From assembly GCA_902491395.1 (NCBI GenBank), contig CABUHO010000015.1, positions 1 to 53,140 of the forward strand: a stretch of DNA of 53,140 bases. Direction: 5' to 3'. The position numbers and the translations under genes are program-made. The notes beneath the pieces are model-generated. The model had not been told where the DNA came from. It was given only the letters and a program-made list of their open reading frames with translations, and made no database searches. How positions within the stretch are numbered: position 1 is the stretch's first letter; each line of letters begins with the position of its first letter. Positions 24,295 to 32,729 of this stretch are shown piece by piece. This DNA comes from an uncultured Collinsella sp. GTDB lineage: Bacteria; Actinomycetota; Coriobacteriia; Coriobacteriales; Coriobacteriaceae.

Positions 24295-26253
24295 TTACTC
24301 CTTGTTGCGGCGATAGAGGATATAACCGCCTGCGGAGATGACGGCAACGCCAGCGACGGCGAATGCGGCCACCATGCGGCCATCAAAACGATCACCGGTG
24401 GTGGGCAGGCCGCCCTTGGTGTTCGTCTTGTTGGTGGTTACCGTGGTCGTGGTATCCGACTTACCAGGCTTCTCGGGCTTGGTGGCGGGCTGCTCGGGCT
24501 TAGCGGGCTGCTCAGGCTTGCTGGGCTGATCCGGGGTACCGGGCTGCTCAGGAGTGCCAGGCTGCTCGGGGGTACCAGGCTGATCCGGGGTGACCGGATC
24601 GGTGGCGAGAGCGTCCTGGGCGTAGGTGATGGACTCCTTGAGGCCGTTGGTCTCGGTGTTCAGATCACTCGGGGTGAAGGGTTCGTCAAAGTTTCCGGCC
24701 TTCTGATAGGCGCGCATCTCCTGGAGCAGGGCCTTGCACTTCTTGTAGGTGTTCTCGGTAGCAGCCTTGCCGGCCTTGTTGGCCAGGGCGGTGCGGCCCT
24801 CGGTGGTCGTCTCGGCTAGCATAGCGGCGTCAACTTCCTTGTTCTGCTCGATGAGCTCATTCTGGAGCGCGTCGAGGTAGGCACGGACGCCGGTGGCAAG
24901 GTTGGCGCGGTTCTCGAAGCAGAGGGAGCTAATGTCCATGAGGACGTAGTTGATGGAATTCTCGGGCTCCTCGTTGTTTACGATGTCCGCTTCGTCGCAG
25001 TGATCGAAGGAGACAGTCTGATCGCTGAAGTACGGGCTAACCTCAGTCATCAGAGCGGAGTACAGCGGTATGGCAACGGAGAACTCGGCGCGCGAGAGCA
25101 TCTCCCACTGGATGGTTGCAACCTGGGGATCGAGGCCGTTGCGAATCTGGAAGAGGTTAATCTCGGTGTTACGCTCACTGCCAATGCAATAAACACCATC
25201 AGTGTTCGCGTTGAGGCCGGGGACGTTCTCGCCGCGGTTGCCGAAGGCGCGAATCAACTCGAAAGTGCTCCAACCAGACTTGCCAGGTTTGAAGAACAGG
25301 GGCTGGATTTCGCTGACCATGGCTCCCTTTTGGTCAGGATAATCATCGCTCTTAACTGTGATAATGTCGTAATCTGTGCCTTTGGTCAGCGGGCTACCAA
25401 AATAGTTGCGGCCCTGGACATAGCGGGACCACTGGTGAACGCCGGAATCGGCGAGGCTTTCGCCATAGGTTTTGGCGACATCGAACTTGCCGTCGGTGTA
25501 CTCGGCGAAACCATTTTCTTCGGGCATGGACTGGATCTTCTCAGAATGGAGGCAATTCTCGGTGTCATTGAGGTTGACATCGTAGTTAAGACTGCCAATA
25601 TTGGGATTGAGTGAGGCCACGTTGCCGGCGAGCTTCATGGCGATCCACTGATGGCCGGAAAGCGCGGCGAACAGCCAGGTCTCGTTGTTGTCGGCGATGA
25701 TGATCTGGTCGTTGGAGCAGACGCCCTGCTTATCGATCAGGCTGCCGATCAGCTTGACGCCCTCGCGGGCCGTGGCACTTTCGCCCAAGATGACGCCCGC
25801 GTAGCTATACTCACCCAAGCCCTTCGTCAGAGGGTCCACGGCTTCGACATCTGCATTCATACTGGTGCTTAGCGTGGCAGAGCAGGATACGCCCATTTCG
25901 TTGATGCCGGCCTCGGAGTAGGCATCCCAGCGTCCGTGCCACTGCGAAGGATGATCGCGCACGTAGCTATAACGATACGTGGTCTTGGTCGAGGTGTATG
26001 TGAAGTTGGACTCGTCTGAGCCGTAGATATAGCCGGGACCATGTGAGGGCTCGATGCCGAAGTGTTTGAGGTAACGCGTATCAAAGTCCTCGGCACGGCC
26101 GTAGTACGTGTTGCCGTCCGCCGTTAGATCTTTGCCCATGTACATCTGCGTGCAGGCGAGCGCAGAGGTCGGCATGGACATGATGGTTGCAGCTCCAAAT
26201 GCGAGGCCTATGCCAAGCTTTTTGAGCGCGTTGACGGGGTGAGTTTTCCTCAT
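24295..26253 (-). CDS. cell-wall-anchored C69 family dipeptidase
   Basis: This 652-residue protein has a signal peptide ending SALA before Cys34, which in C69 enzymes becomes the N-terminal nucleophile (ACTQMYMGKD). The peptidase region spans about 34-470. A helical part follows, then a Pro-Glu-Gln-Pro-Gly-Thr repeat stalk (about 560-610). The C-terminus is a sortase signal: LPTTG, a hydrophobic segment and YRRNKE. The enzyme would sit on the wall and cut dipeptides from dietary or host peptides, but its substrate is unknown. A hairpin (26273-26296) precedes the start. Confidence 0.86.
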   Translation of the reverse strand: MRKTHPVNALKKLGIGLAFGAATIMSMPTSALACTQMYMGKDLTADGNTYYGRAEDFDTRYLKHFGIEPSHGPGYIYGSDESNFTYTSTKTTYRYSYVRDHPSQWHGRWDAYSEAGINEMGVSCSATLSTSMNADVEAVDPLTKGLGEYSYAGVILGESATAREGVKLIGSLIDKQGVCSNDQIIIADNNETWLFAALSGHQWIAMKLAGNVASLNPNIGSLNYDVNLNDTENCLHSEKIQSMPEENGFAEYTDGKFDVAKTYGESLADSGVHQWSRYVQGRNYFGSPLTKGTDYDIITVKSDDYPDQKGAMVSEIQPLFFKPGKSGWSTFELIRAFGNRGENVPGLNANTDGVYCIGSERNTEINLFQIRNGLDPQVATIQWEMLSRAEFSVAIPLYSALMTEVSPYFSDQTVSFDHCDEADIVNNEEPENSINYVLMDISSLCFENRANLATGVRAYLDALQNELIEQNKEVDAAMLAETTTEGRTALANKAGKAATENTYKKCKALLQEMRAYQKAGNFDEPFTPSDLNTETNGLKESITYAQDALATDPVTPDQPGTPEQPGTPEQPGTPDQPSKPEQPAKPEQPATKPEKPGKSDTTTTVTTNKTNTKGGLPTTGDRFDGRMVAAFAVAGVAVISAGGYILYRRNKE

Positions 26254-26272
26254 AATCCCTCCCAGCGTGCGA

Positions 26273-26296
26273 AAGCCCTCTGTCGCCAGAGGGCTT
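26273..26296 (-). promoter_or_regulatory. leader hairpin before C69 gene
   Basis: A perfect 10-bp stem with TCGC loop (26273-26282 with 26287-26296) lies about 20 nt upstream of the C69 start and just before its GGGAGGG SD. Confidence 0.55.
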
Positions 26297-26488
26297 CAGC
26301 CAATAAAGACACTCCCTTAGCGTAATGAATCGGAAACAATATTCATCTATGAAAAATATTTACTCGATAAGCGTAATGAAATATACGATGAGCGGTTAAA
26401 TATACTCAGTTTGTAGCTTTAGCCAAATAAAGACGCCCTGCAATTACTGCATCTGGATAAAGCGTCTGGAAATACCGAAATGAAAAAT

Positions 26489-26523
26489 CCCCCGTTGTTT
26501 GGCAAATGCATAAACAGCGGGGG
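26489..26523 (-). terminator. terminator after small membrane protein
   Basis: Arms 26489-26500 and 26512-26523 pair over 12 nt with one wobble, and the minus-strand product ends in GATTTTTC. It closes the lipid kinase transcript. Confidence 0.7.
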
Positions 26524-26559
26524 AGACGATAATTGGATGAATATCATACCAATGTGGAG

Positions 26560-26652
26560 TTACTTCTTCCGGCGGTGAATCACGTTAATCGCGTAGCCGA
26601 CGAGCATGGCCAAAACGATGACGAGAAAGCCGAGTGCGGGATTGTCGCTCAT
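26560..26652 (-). CDS. 30-residue single-pass membrane protein
   Basis: A short frame with AGGAGG five nt before ATG 26652 encodes 30 residues: a polar start (MSDNPA), one hydrophobic helix (LGFLVIVLAMLVGYAINVI) and a basic HRRKK end. It begins 9 nt after the lipid kinase stop, so it should be co-translated. No family was recognised. The basic tail suggests N-out, C-in orientation. Confidence 0.7.
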   Translation of the reverse strand: MSDNPALGFLVIVLAMLVGYAINVIHRRKK

Positions 26653-26661
26653 GGGGTCCTC

Positions 26662-27579
26662 CTACTTTCCGAGCGGTGAGAATTCGTCGACGATCAGGTC
26701 GAGACATTGCGGAAGCGCGCGGGCGCCAAAGACGCCGGAGTTGCTGGAGATAATCTCGCCATCGAACTGCATACCCAGCGACGGTGTACAGGTAATCTTA
26801 GCTTCCTTGGTCTGGATGATCTTGAACTGCGGGCGACCGAGCACCTTGCCGGCGGGGTCGAGCGCAGCGGTGATCACGGTGGGCAGCAACTGCACGGTTT
26901 TTACGGGCTCGATGACCGCGATGTCGACCATGCCGTCGTTCATGCGACAGCTGGGGAACAGGTTGATATCGTTTTGGATGACCGAAGTGTTGCCTGCCAT
27001 GCAGCAGATGCCGTCGATTTCCTCGACAATGCCGTCATGCTCAATCGTAAAATGCGCCACCGTGGGATTGGGCGTGGCAAGCGCCGACAGGAAGTAGGCG
27101 ATCTCGCCGATATCGTTTTTGGTGGGGGCGGCCTTCATCATGATCTCGGCGTCGAAGCCCGAGCCGGCGATGATGATAAAGCCGTGGCGCTTTTCGTTGC
27201 CGTCCTCGTCGAGCCAAAAGAGCTCACCCATGTCGACCTTGACCGTGCGGCCGGCGCGGCAGGCCTTGGCGAGTGCCGCCGCCTCGGGGGCATTGCCGAT
27301 GTTGTTGAAGAACAGGCATGCCGTGCCAGAGGGAAAGACGAGTGTGGGGACGCCGCATCCGCGCATCTGGTCGAGCACATTGGAGACGGTGCCGTCGCCA
27401 CCCGAGACCACCACGCGATCGAACTCGCGCACGTCTGCCACGGCGTCCTCGGGCTCCATGCCATCGCCGATAAAGCGCATCACGACCTCGTCGCCGCCCT
27501 GCGAGAGGGCGTGCGTGAATGCGAAGATTTCATCTGAGCTGGGGCCCGATGCCGGGTTGTGGATGATAAGGCAGCGCAT
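26662..27579 (-). CDS. diacylglycerol kinase family lipid kinase
   Basis: This 305-residue protein matches the DagK/LCB5 family: NPASG at the N-terminus, SGGDGTVSNV as the nucleotide-binding loop (about 58-67) and PSGTACLFFNN downstream. It would phosphorylate diacylglycerol or a related lipid with ATP at the membrane face. The Cys/Phe replacement in the usual GTxNDFA loop (GTACLFFNN) is a slight oddity. It is divergent from RNase D and co-transcribed with a small membrane protein. Confidence 0.82.
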   Translation of the reverse strand: MRCLIIHNPASGPSSDEIFAFTHALSQGGDEVVMRFIGDGMEPEDAVADVREFDRVVVSGGDGTVSNVLDQMRGCGVPTLVFPSGTACLFFNNIGNAPEAAALAKACRAGRTVKVDMGELFWLDEDGNEKRHGFIIIAGSGFDAEIMMKAAPTKNDIGEIAYFLSALATPNPTVAHFTIEHDGIVEEIDGICCMAGNTSVIQNDINLFPSCRMNDGMVDIAVIEPVKTVQLLPTVITAALDPAGKVLGRPQFKIIQTKEAKITCTPSLGMQFDGEIISSNSGVFGARALPQCLDLIVDEFSPLGK

Positions 27580-27677
27580 ACTTACGTTCCCGTTCTGTGA
27601 CTAACCGAGTATAGTTGTAAGGCAATGCCGATATCCTACCCGTGTTTTTCGGGCCTAACCTTATTCGATGGGTTGAT

Positions 27678-28811
27678 ATGTACATTTCCACACATCAGGC
27701 TCTACTCGACTTTTGCCAGCGCGCCCGCGAGTTCGACGCGATTGCCGTCGATACCGAGTTTTTGCGCGAGCGCGCGTTCCATCCGCGTCTGTGCCTGGTT
27801 CAGATTGCCACCCCTGCCGAGAGCGTCGCGGTCGACCCCCTGGTGATCGACGACCTGTCGCCGCTCGCCGAGCTTATGGCCGATGAGAGCGTAACCAAGG
27901 TGTTCCACGCCTGCTCGCAGGATATGGAGGTCATGCTCCATACTGTGGGCGTGCTGCCGCGTCCTATTTTTGATACGCAGGTGGCCGCCGCCTTTTTGGG
28001 TGAGCGCCAGCAGATTTCCTACGGCGCGCTCGTACAGACGTTTTGCGGCGTCTCACTGCCCAAGACCGAGTCACTGACCGACTGGTCGCGCCGTCCGCTG
28101 ACCGACAAGCAGATTGAGTACGCGATCGATGACGTCAAGTACTTAATCGTGGCCTATACCGAGATGATGAGCCGTCTGCGTGAGCTGGGCCGCGTGGACT
28201 GGGTGCTCGACGAGCTACGCCCGCTGGCCGACGAGTCGCACTATCGCGCCGACCGTCACGAGGCATTCCGTAAGGTCAAGCGCATCAACTCGTGCAGCCG
28301 CCATCAGCTGGGCATTGCGCGCGAGCTTGCCGCTTGGCGCGAGGACCGTGCCGAGCGCCGCAACATCCCGCGCAAGTGGGTCATGTCCGACGATACGCTG
28401 CTGGCGCTCGTCAAGCGCAATCCCGTGCGCGTCGAGGAGTTCCGCAGTATCCGTGGTACCGACCAGCTGGGGGAGCGCGACGTGGACGGCGCGCTCATGG
28501 CCATCAAGCGCGGCGCGAGCTGCCCTCACGATCGCCTGCCGCTCATGGTGCGCGGGCATCGCCAGATCTCGCCGGAGCTGGAGAGCGTGACGGACCTGAT
28601 GTATGCGCTCATCCGCTTGGTTGCCGAGCGTTCGGGCGTAGCGACTTCGGTCATTGCCTCGCGCGATGATCTGGCTGACTACATTGAGCATCCCGAGCAG
28701 AGCCCCTTGCGCGAAGGCTGGCGCTTTGAGCTCGTGGGCTCGCGCCTGGACGATTTGCTTTCGGGCAATATGGGGTTGACGGTCAAAGACGGCAAAATTG
28801 AATTGCTGTAG
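27678..28811 (+). CDS. rnd: ribonuclease D-like 3'-5' exonuclease
   Basis: This 377-residue protein has the DEDDy exonuclease core: VDTEFLRE (Asp, Glu), VFHACSQDMEVM (Asp) and YAIDDVKYL (Tyr, Asp). The C-terminal half contains an HRDC-like helical part (about 210-290). It trims RNA 3' ends, including tRNA precursors. ATG 27678 is chosen as the conserved start; an upstream GTG would add 12 residues. The SD is weak. Confidence 0.85.
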   Translation: MYISTHQALLDFCQRAREFDAIAVDTEFLRERAFHPRLCLVQIATPAESVAVDPLVIDDLSPLAELMADESVTKVFHACSQDMEVMLHTVGVLPRPIFDTQVAAAFLGERQQISYGALVQTFCGVSLPKTESLTDWSRRPLTDKQIEYAIDDVKYLIVAYTEMMSRLRELGRVDWVLDELRPLADESHYRADRHEAFRKVKRINSCSRHQLGIARELAAWREDRAERRNIPRKWVMSDDTLLALVKRNPVRVEEFRSIRGTDQLGERDVDGALMAIKRGASCPHDRLPLMVRGHRQISPELESVTDLMYALIRLVAERSGVATSVIASRDDLADYIEHPEQSPLREGWRFELVGSRLDDLLSGNMGLTVKDGKIELL

Positions 28812-28875
28812 TGAAGCCTAACTGCCTGAATGGGTAAAATGCCTCCAACGTGTAACTCGATTCGGAGGAATTCGC

Positions 28876-29580
28876 ATGCCTTATTACTATGGATACGGCT
28901 TTGGTATCGACCCGCTGTACCTGCTGGTTGTTCTTATTTGTACGGTGCTCGGTCTTGCCGCGCAGAGCTATATTAACTCGACGTACAAGACGTGGTCCAA
29001 GGTGCGCTCGGACGGCGATACGGGCGCTGCGGTTGCTCGCCGCATGCTCGACGCCAACGGTTGCAACGCCGTGGGTATCAAGGGCGTTGCCGGCGAGCTC
29101 ACCGACCATTACAACCCGCAGGACAACAACCTGTATCTGTCGGACGCCAACCGTTCGGGTGGGTCGGTCGCAAGCGTTGCCGTTGCCTGCCACGAGGCGG
29201 GCCATGCCGCCCAGCGTCAAAGCGGTTACGCCATGATGAAGGTGCGCAGCGCCCTCGTGCCGGTCGTCAACTTTACTCAGAACACCTGGACGATCGTGCT
29301 GCTCATGGGCTTGTTTATGAACATTGCCGGGCTCACGACCCTCGCGCTGATTTTCTTCTCGTTTAGCGTGCTGTTCCAGCTGGTTACGCTGCCGGTCGAG
29401 ATAGATGCCAGCCGTCGCGCTGTGGCCTACATTGAGCAGTCGGGCATGAGCTCCAAGCAGGTCAACGGTGCCAAGAAGGTGCTGACGGCGGCCGCTCTTA
29501 CCTACGTGGCGGCGGCGCTCACCTCGATTATTCAGCTGCTCTACCTTATGGCTCGCTACAACAGAAACTCCAACCGATAA
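28876..29580 (+). CDS. membrane zinc metallopeptidase (YugP family)
   Basis: This 234-residue protein has an N-terminal membrane segment (about 12-30), the zinc motif CHEAGHAAQ (His106, Glu107, His110) and further hydrophobic segments near 130-170 and 200-225. It matches the neutral zinc metallopeptidase family PF04298, whose physiological substrates are unknown. GGAGG precedes ATG 28876. A GC-rich hairpin follows the gene. Confidence 0.82.
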   Translation: MPYYYGYGFGIDPLYLLVVLICTVLGLAAQSYINSTYKTWSKVRSDGDTGAAVARRMLDANGCNAVGIKGVAGELTDHYNPQDNNLYLSDANRSGGSVASVAVACHEAGHAAQRQSGYAMMKVRSALVPVVNFTQNTWTIVLLMGLFMNIAGLTTLALIFFSFSVLFQLVTLPVEIDASRRAVAYIEQSGMSSKQVNGAKKVLTAAALTYVAAALTSIIQLLYLMARYNRNSNR

Positions 29581-29596
29581 GAGCTTGGACTGACAG

Positions 29597-29626
29597 GCGC
29601 CGCGGGGATTTGTGTCCCCGCGGCGC
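29597..29626 (+). terminator. GC-rich hairpin after the metallopeptidase
   Basis: A perfect 12-bp stem (29597-29608 with 29615-29626) without a T-run. It may terminate weakly or stabilise the mRNA end. Confidence 0.5.
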
Positions 29627-29695
29627 TGTACTATGTGTGGGACTTGAATTTGCACGGGGCTGGAGCCCGTGTGCACAATGACGAAAGGGGGCTGC

Positions 29696-31147
29696 GTGGC
29701 AGGCTGGAATCTAACCGGCAATAGCGTTTCTGCCGAGTTCGACGGCTCGGACGAGCAGGAGCGCAAGGAGCTCAGCGTGAGCCAGGCGGTGGAGATCGCC
29801 GCTGGCGCGCTCGATGCGATTCCGCAGCTGAGCGTCCTGGGCGAGGTCACCGGCTTTCGTGGCCCCAATGCCCGAAGCGGCCACTGCTACTTCCAAATTA
29901 AGGACGACTCGGCCGCCGTCGATTGCATCATCTGGAAGGGTGCCTATCTTAAGCGCACCTTTGACTTGCGCGATGGCATGCAGGTGAGCTTTAAGGGCAG
30001 CTTCAATCTCTATAAGCCCACGGGACGTATGAGCTTTGTCGCCCGTTCGTTCTCGCTGGCGGGGGAGGGCCTGCTGCGTCAACAGGTGGCACAGTTAGCC
30101 GAAAAGCTGCGCCGCGAGGGGCTGATGGACGAGTCCCGCAAGCGTCGCATTCCGGTGTTTTGCTCGCGCGTGGCGGTCGTCACCTCGCTTTCGGGTGCCG
30201 TGATCGACGACGTCAAGCGTACGCTGCGCCGTCGAAACCCACTTGTCGAGCTCGTTTGCGTGGGTGCCAAGGTGCAGGGCGAGGGAGCGCCGGCTGAGCT
30301 TATTGAAGGCTTGCGCCGCGCCGCCACCATTACGCCGGCGCCCGATTGCATTTTGCTCGTGCGTGGCGGCGGTTCCTTCGAGGATCTTATGACCTTTAAC
30401 GATGAAGAGCTTGCTCGCGCGGTGGCGGCCTGTCCCGTGCCTGTGGTGACCGGTATTGGCCATGAGCCCGATACCTCGATCTGCGATATGGTGAGCGACC
30501 GTCGTGCCTCCACGCCTACGGCAGCGGCAGAATCCGTGGCACCGGCTATGACAGAGCTGGAGGATGTGCTCGAGACGCGCCATCAGCGCCTAGGTGCTGC
30601 GATAGCTTCGATGATCGGGTCGGATCAGGTCGATCTGGAGATGCTCGACCAGCGCGGCCGGCGTGCCTGGAGTACTTATATGGCGCGCTTGGGCGATGCG
30701 CTCGATGCGGCCGCGTGCCGCCCGTGTCTCAACGACCCGACGTTTATGGTCGAGCGCCGCGAGTCGGAGCTCGCTTTGACGGCTGACCGTCTGTCGGGCG
30801 CCATTACACGCTCGGTCGGGGCTTTTCGCTCCAGCTATGAGCGTCTGCCCGAGCGCCTGGTCGCAAGCACCTCGGGACTCGACGGCAAACGCCATGCGCT
30901 CACGCTCGCGAGCTCTCGTCTGGAACATCAGGGGCGCACGATGCTGAGCAAGCCCGCGTCCGATCTGGGCCGTGCGGCGGCTTCGCTCGACGCCCTGTCG
31001 CCGCTCAAGGTGCTGGGCCGCGGCTACTCCATCGCGTACAGCGACGACGGTGTAGCTACAAGCGCCAAGACCTTTAAGCCTGGTGACGCAATTCGTGTGC
31101 GTATGGCAGACGGCAACGTGGCGGCAACCGTCGACACGGTCGAATAG
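29696..31147 (+). CDS. xseA: exonuclease VII large subunit
   Basis: This 483-residue protein has an N-terminal OB-fold (about 10-115), a catalytic domain with VVTSLSGAVIDD, RGGGSFEDL and GIGHEPDTSICD, and a long helical C-terminal part. With XseB it degrades single-stranded DNA. The start is GTG 29696, preceded by GAAAGGGGG. The small-subunit gene follows 42 nt downstream. Confidence 0.92.
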   Translation: MAGWNLTGNSVSAEFDGSDEQERKELSVSQAVEIAAGALDAIPQLSVLGEVTGFRGPNARSGHCYFQIKDDSAAVDCIIWKGAYLKRTFDLRDGMQVSFKGSFNLYKPTGRMSFVARSFSLAGEGLLRQQVAQLAEKLRREGLMDESRKRRIPVFCSRVAVVTSLSGAVIDDVKRTLRRRNPLVELVCVGAKVQGEGAPAELIEGLRRAATITPAPDCILLVRGGGSFEDLMTFNDEELARAVAACPVPVVTGIGHEPDTSICDMVSDRRASTPTAAAESVAPAMTELEDVLETRHQRLGAAIASMIGSDQVDLEMLDQRGRRAWSTYMARLGDALDAAACRPCLNDPTFMVERRESELALTADRLSGAITRSVGAFRSSYERLPERLVASTSGLDGKRHALTLASSRLEHQGRTMLSKPASDLGRAAASLDALSPLKVLGRGYSIAYSDDGVATSAKTFKPGDAIRVRMADGNVAATVDTVE

Positions 31148-31189
31148 GCCTCGTTTAATTGTGATAGACCTTTAGGAAAGGAAACAGAT

Positions 31190-31456
31190 ATGGCAGAGAA
31201 GACCCCGGTCGAGCAGCTTACGTACAAGCAGGCTTCGCAGGAACTGGAGCTCATCATCCGCAGCCTGGAGTCGGGCGATATGGAGCTCGAGGAGTCGCTC
31301 GAGAGCTACACCCGCGGCGTCGAGCTTCTCAAGAGCCTGCGTACCCGCCTGGCTGATGCCGAACAGAAGGTCTCGGTGCTCCTGAAGGACGTCGACGGCA
31401 ACGACGTGCTCGCCGACGGCGAAGCCGCCAACACCGACGACAACCTCTCGTTCTAA
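31190..31456 (+). CDS. xseB: exonuclease VII small subunit
   Basis: This 88-residue helical protein has the family pattern LTYKQASQELELIIRSLESGDMELEESL. Several copies bind the helical part of XseA. AGGAAAGG precedes ATG 31190. The acidic C-terminus (about 70-88) is longer than the core requires. Confidence 0.9.
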   Translation: MAEKTPVEQLTYKQASQELELIIRSLESGDMELEESLESYTRGVELLKSLRTRLADAEQKVSVLLKDVDGNDVLADGEAANTDDNLSF

Positions 31457-31476
31457 CCATCTCGCAGCCCACTTTG

Positions 31477-31588
31477 GGGTAGTCTTTTTGGGACGGGGCT
31501 TTTTTGACTACCTCTTGCCGGCTGCCTCGCCGAGCGTCAGACGCTGGCGAAAAGTAGTCAAAAAAGCCCCGTCCCAAAAAGACTACCC
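31477..31588. repeat. long palindromic element C (xseB / MerR)
   Basis: Perfect 35-nt arms (31477-31511, 31554-31588) enclose a 42-nt interior with its own stem around GCGTCAGACGC. It lies between the convergent xseB and MerR genes. The arms contain runs of five to six T or A. Confidence 0.85.
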
Positions 31589-31653
31589 TGGGGCTGGGCC
31601 ATTGGGGGATGAATGTGGCTGGCCTTTTGGCGCGCTAAAGATGAGTTGTGACG

Positions 31654-32484
31654 CTATCGCTGCTCGGTTTCATTGGGTTCAACCATTATTTCAAGCGTGT
31701 GTAAATACTCATCTTGATTGTCGGATATGTATTCGCTTACATACCAGAATTCTAAAAGAGGCCCCGTGGCAACGAGGTGATTCCGGTTCATGAATTCGTT
31801 CATTTCCCTCCATACTGTCGGCGTTATTTCTGCAGGTCCGGTGGTTGTCCTGCAAAGATAGTCGCCTTCCGGGAAAATCTCACACCCTTTATCGTCGTTT
31901 GATCCGAGTGAAAGCAGCGTCTTCTCTGCTACTAGGCAACCGTCAGCGCTCCTGCGCGATGGGTCAAGGATGAAGCACGGAACCGTGTGTATCGAATCGA
32001 TTTCCATCCCGAGTTCTTTCATACGTTTAATGGTGGCGTAAGGAATTATGTCGCCTTTTAGCTCATCCTCGCTTACGATGACATATCCTCGGGGTCCTTT
32101 ATGAACCACCCTCGACTGCTTCTCCTCGCGCGCTCTTAACGACATGGATATGTTTTGCATGCAATGCTCGATCTTTCGGCGCCGTTGCGATAGTTTTGTT
32201 ATGGCTGCGTCGATGGTATCAAGTTCGTTGCTGAACAGCTCGAAGCTCGTTTCGAGTGAATGGTTATCTAGGAAAGATCTGATTTCGCTAAGCGTGTAGT
32301 TCATGTTGAGCATTGACATGATGATGTTGAGCCTGCAGAAATCGTCCTTCCTGTATTCACGGTAGGCATTCGCTCCGCGCTTTGGGGCAACTAAACCGAT
32401 TGACTCGTAATAGCGAAGAGTGTCTGCGCTTACGCCGTAGAGACCGGCCGTCTGCTTGATATTAAGGGAAAACTCGCGTTCCAT
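31654..32484 (-). CDS. MerR family regulator with GyrI-like effector domain
   Basis: This 276-residue protein has a MerR helix-turn-helix and wing at residues 1-70 (FSLNIKQTAGLYGVSADTLR), a coiled-coil dimer helix (about 80-120) and a C-terminal domain resembling GyrI/BmrR effector pockets. ATG 32484 follows GGAAGG. It is divergent from the esterase-transporter operon and probably controls it, inducing in response to a small molecule, possibly the esterase substrate or product. Confidence 0.8.
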   Translation of the reverse strand: MEREFSLNIKQTAGLYGVSADTLRYYESIGLVAPKRGANAYREYRKDDFCRLNIIMSMLNMNYTLSEIRSFLDNHSLETSFELFSNELDTIDAAITKLSQRRRKIEHCMQNISMSLRAREEKQSRVVHKGPRGYVIVSEDELKGDIIPYATIKRMKELGMEIDSIHTVPCFILDPSRRSADGCLVAEKTLLSLGSNDDKGCEIFPEGDYLCRTTTGPAEITPTVWREMNEFMNRNHLVATGPLLEFWYVSEYISDNQDEYLHTLEIMVEPNETEQR

Positions 32485-32521
32485 GTCGTACCTTCCGACT
32501 GCCCTAGGGCCACTCAAAACC

Positions 32522-32536
32522 TTAGAGTTATTCTAA
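32522..32536. promoter_or_regulatory. dyad upstream of the MerR regulator
   Basis: TTAGAGTTATTCTAA (32522-32536) has 5-bp arms around a 5-nt centre, in the MerR-esterase intergenic region. A second AT-rich segment with TTGACC/TTGACT hexamers (32635-32647) lies nearer the esterase. Either could be the MerR site. Confidence 0.4.
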
Positions 32537-32729
32537 TGTTTGTAACTCCGCCATTGTCGGGCAAGCGGTCGTTTTGACGGGGCGAACGGTCTTAAGCGCT
32601 TGGTATCCAGCAGGTATTCCGTCGAAACACGTCGTTGACCTTTGACTTTCTCCAAATTCTAAGATGGTTTCAAGCCAGCTAGCTTAAATCATATCGATCT
32701 AGCATCTTAATTGTGAGGAAGGACAAGCA

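Larger units (their letters stand above)
26254..26559. other. AT-rich intergenic region with short direct repeats
   Basis: This region between the C69 gene and the small membrane protein contains two imperfect copies of GCTT(C/T)AGCCAAATAAAGAC (26293-26310, 26416-26433; first lacks one A) and two copies of AGCGTAATGAA (26319-26329, 26370-26380). No gene is seen. The repeats could be operators for the dipeptidase promoter. Confidence 0.4.

Noticed and set aside
31329..31793. two short frames on opposite strands that share MGRGFFDY and VVKKAPSQKDY
   Set aside because: The shared peptides come from the two arms of a perfect palindrome, not from related genes.
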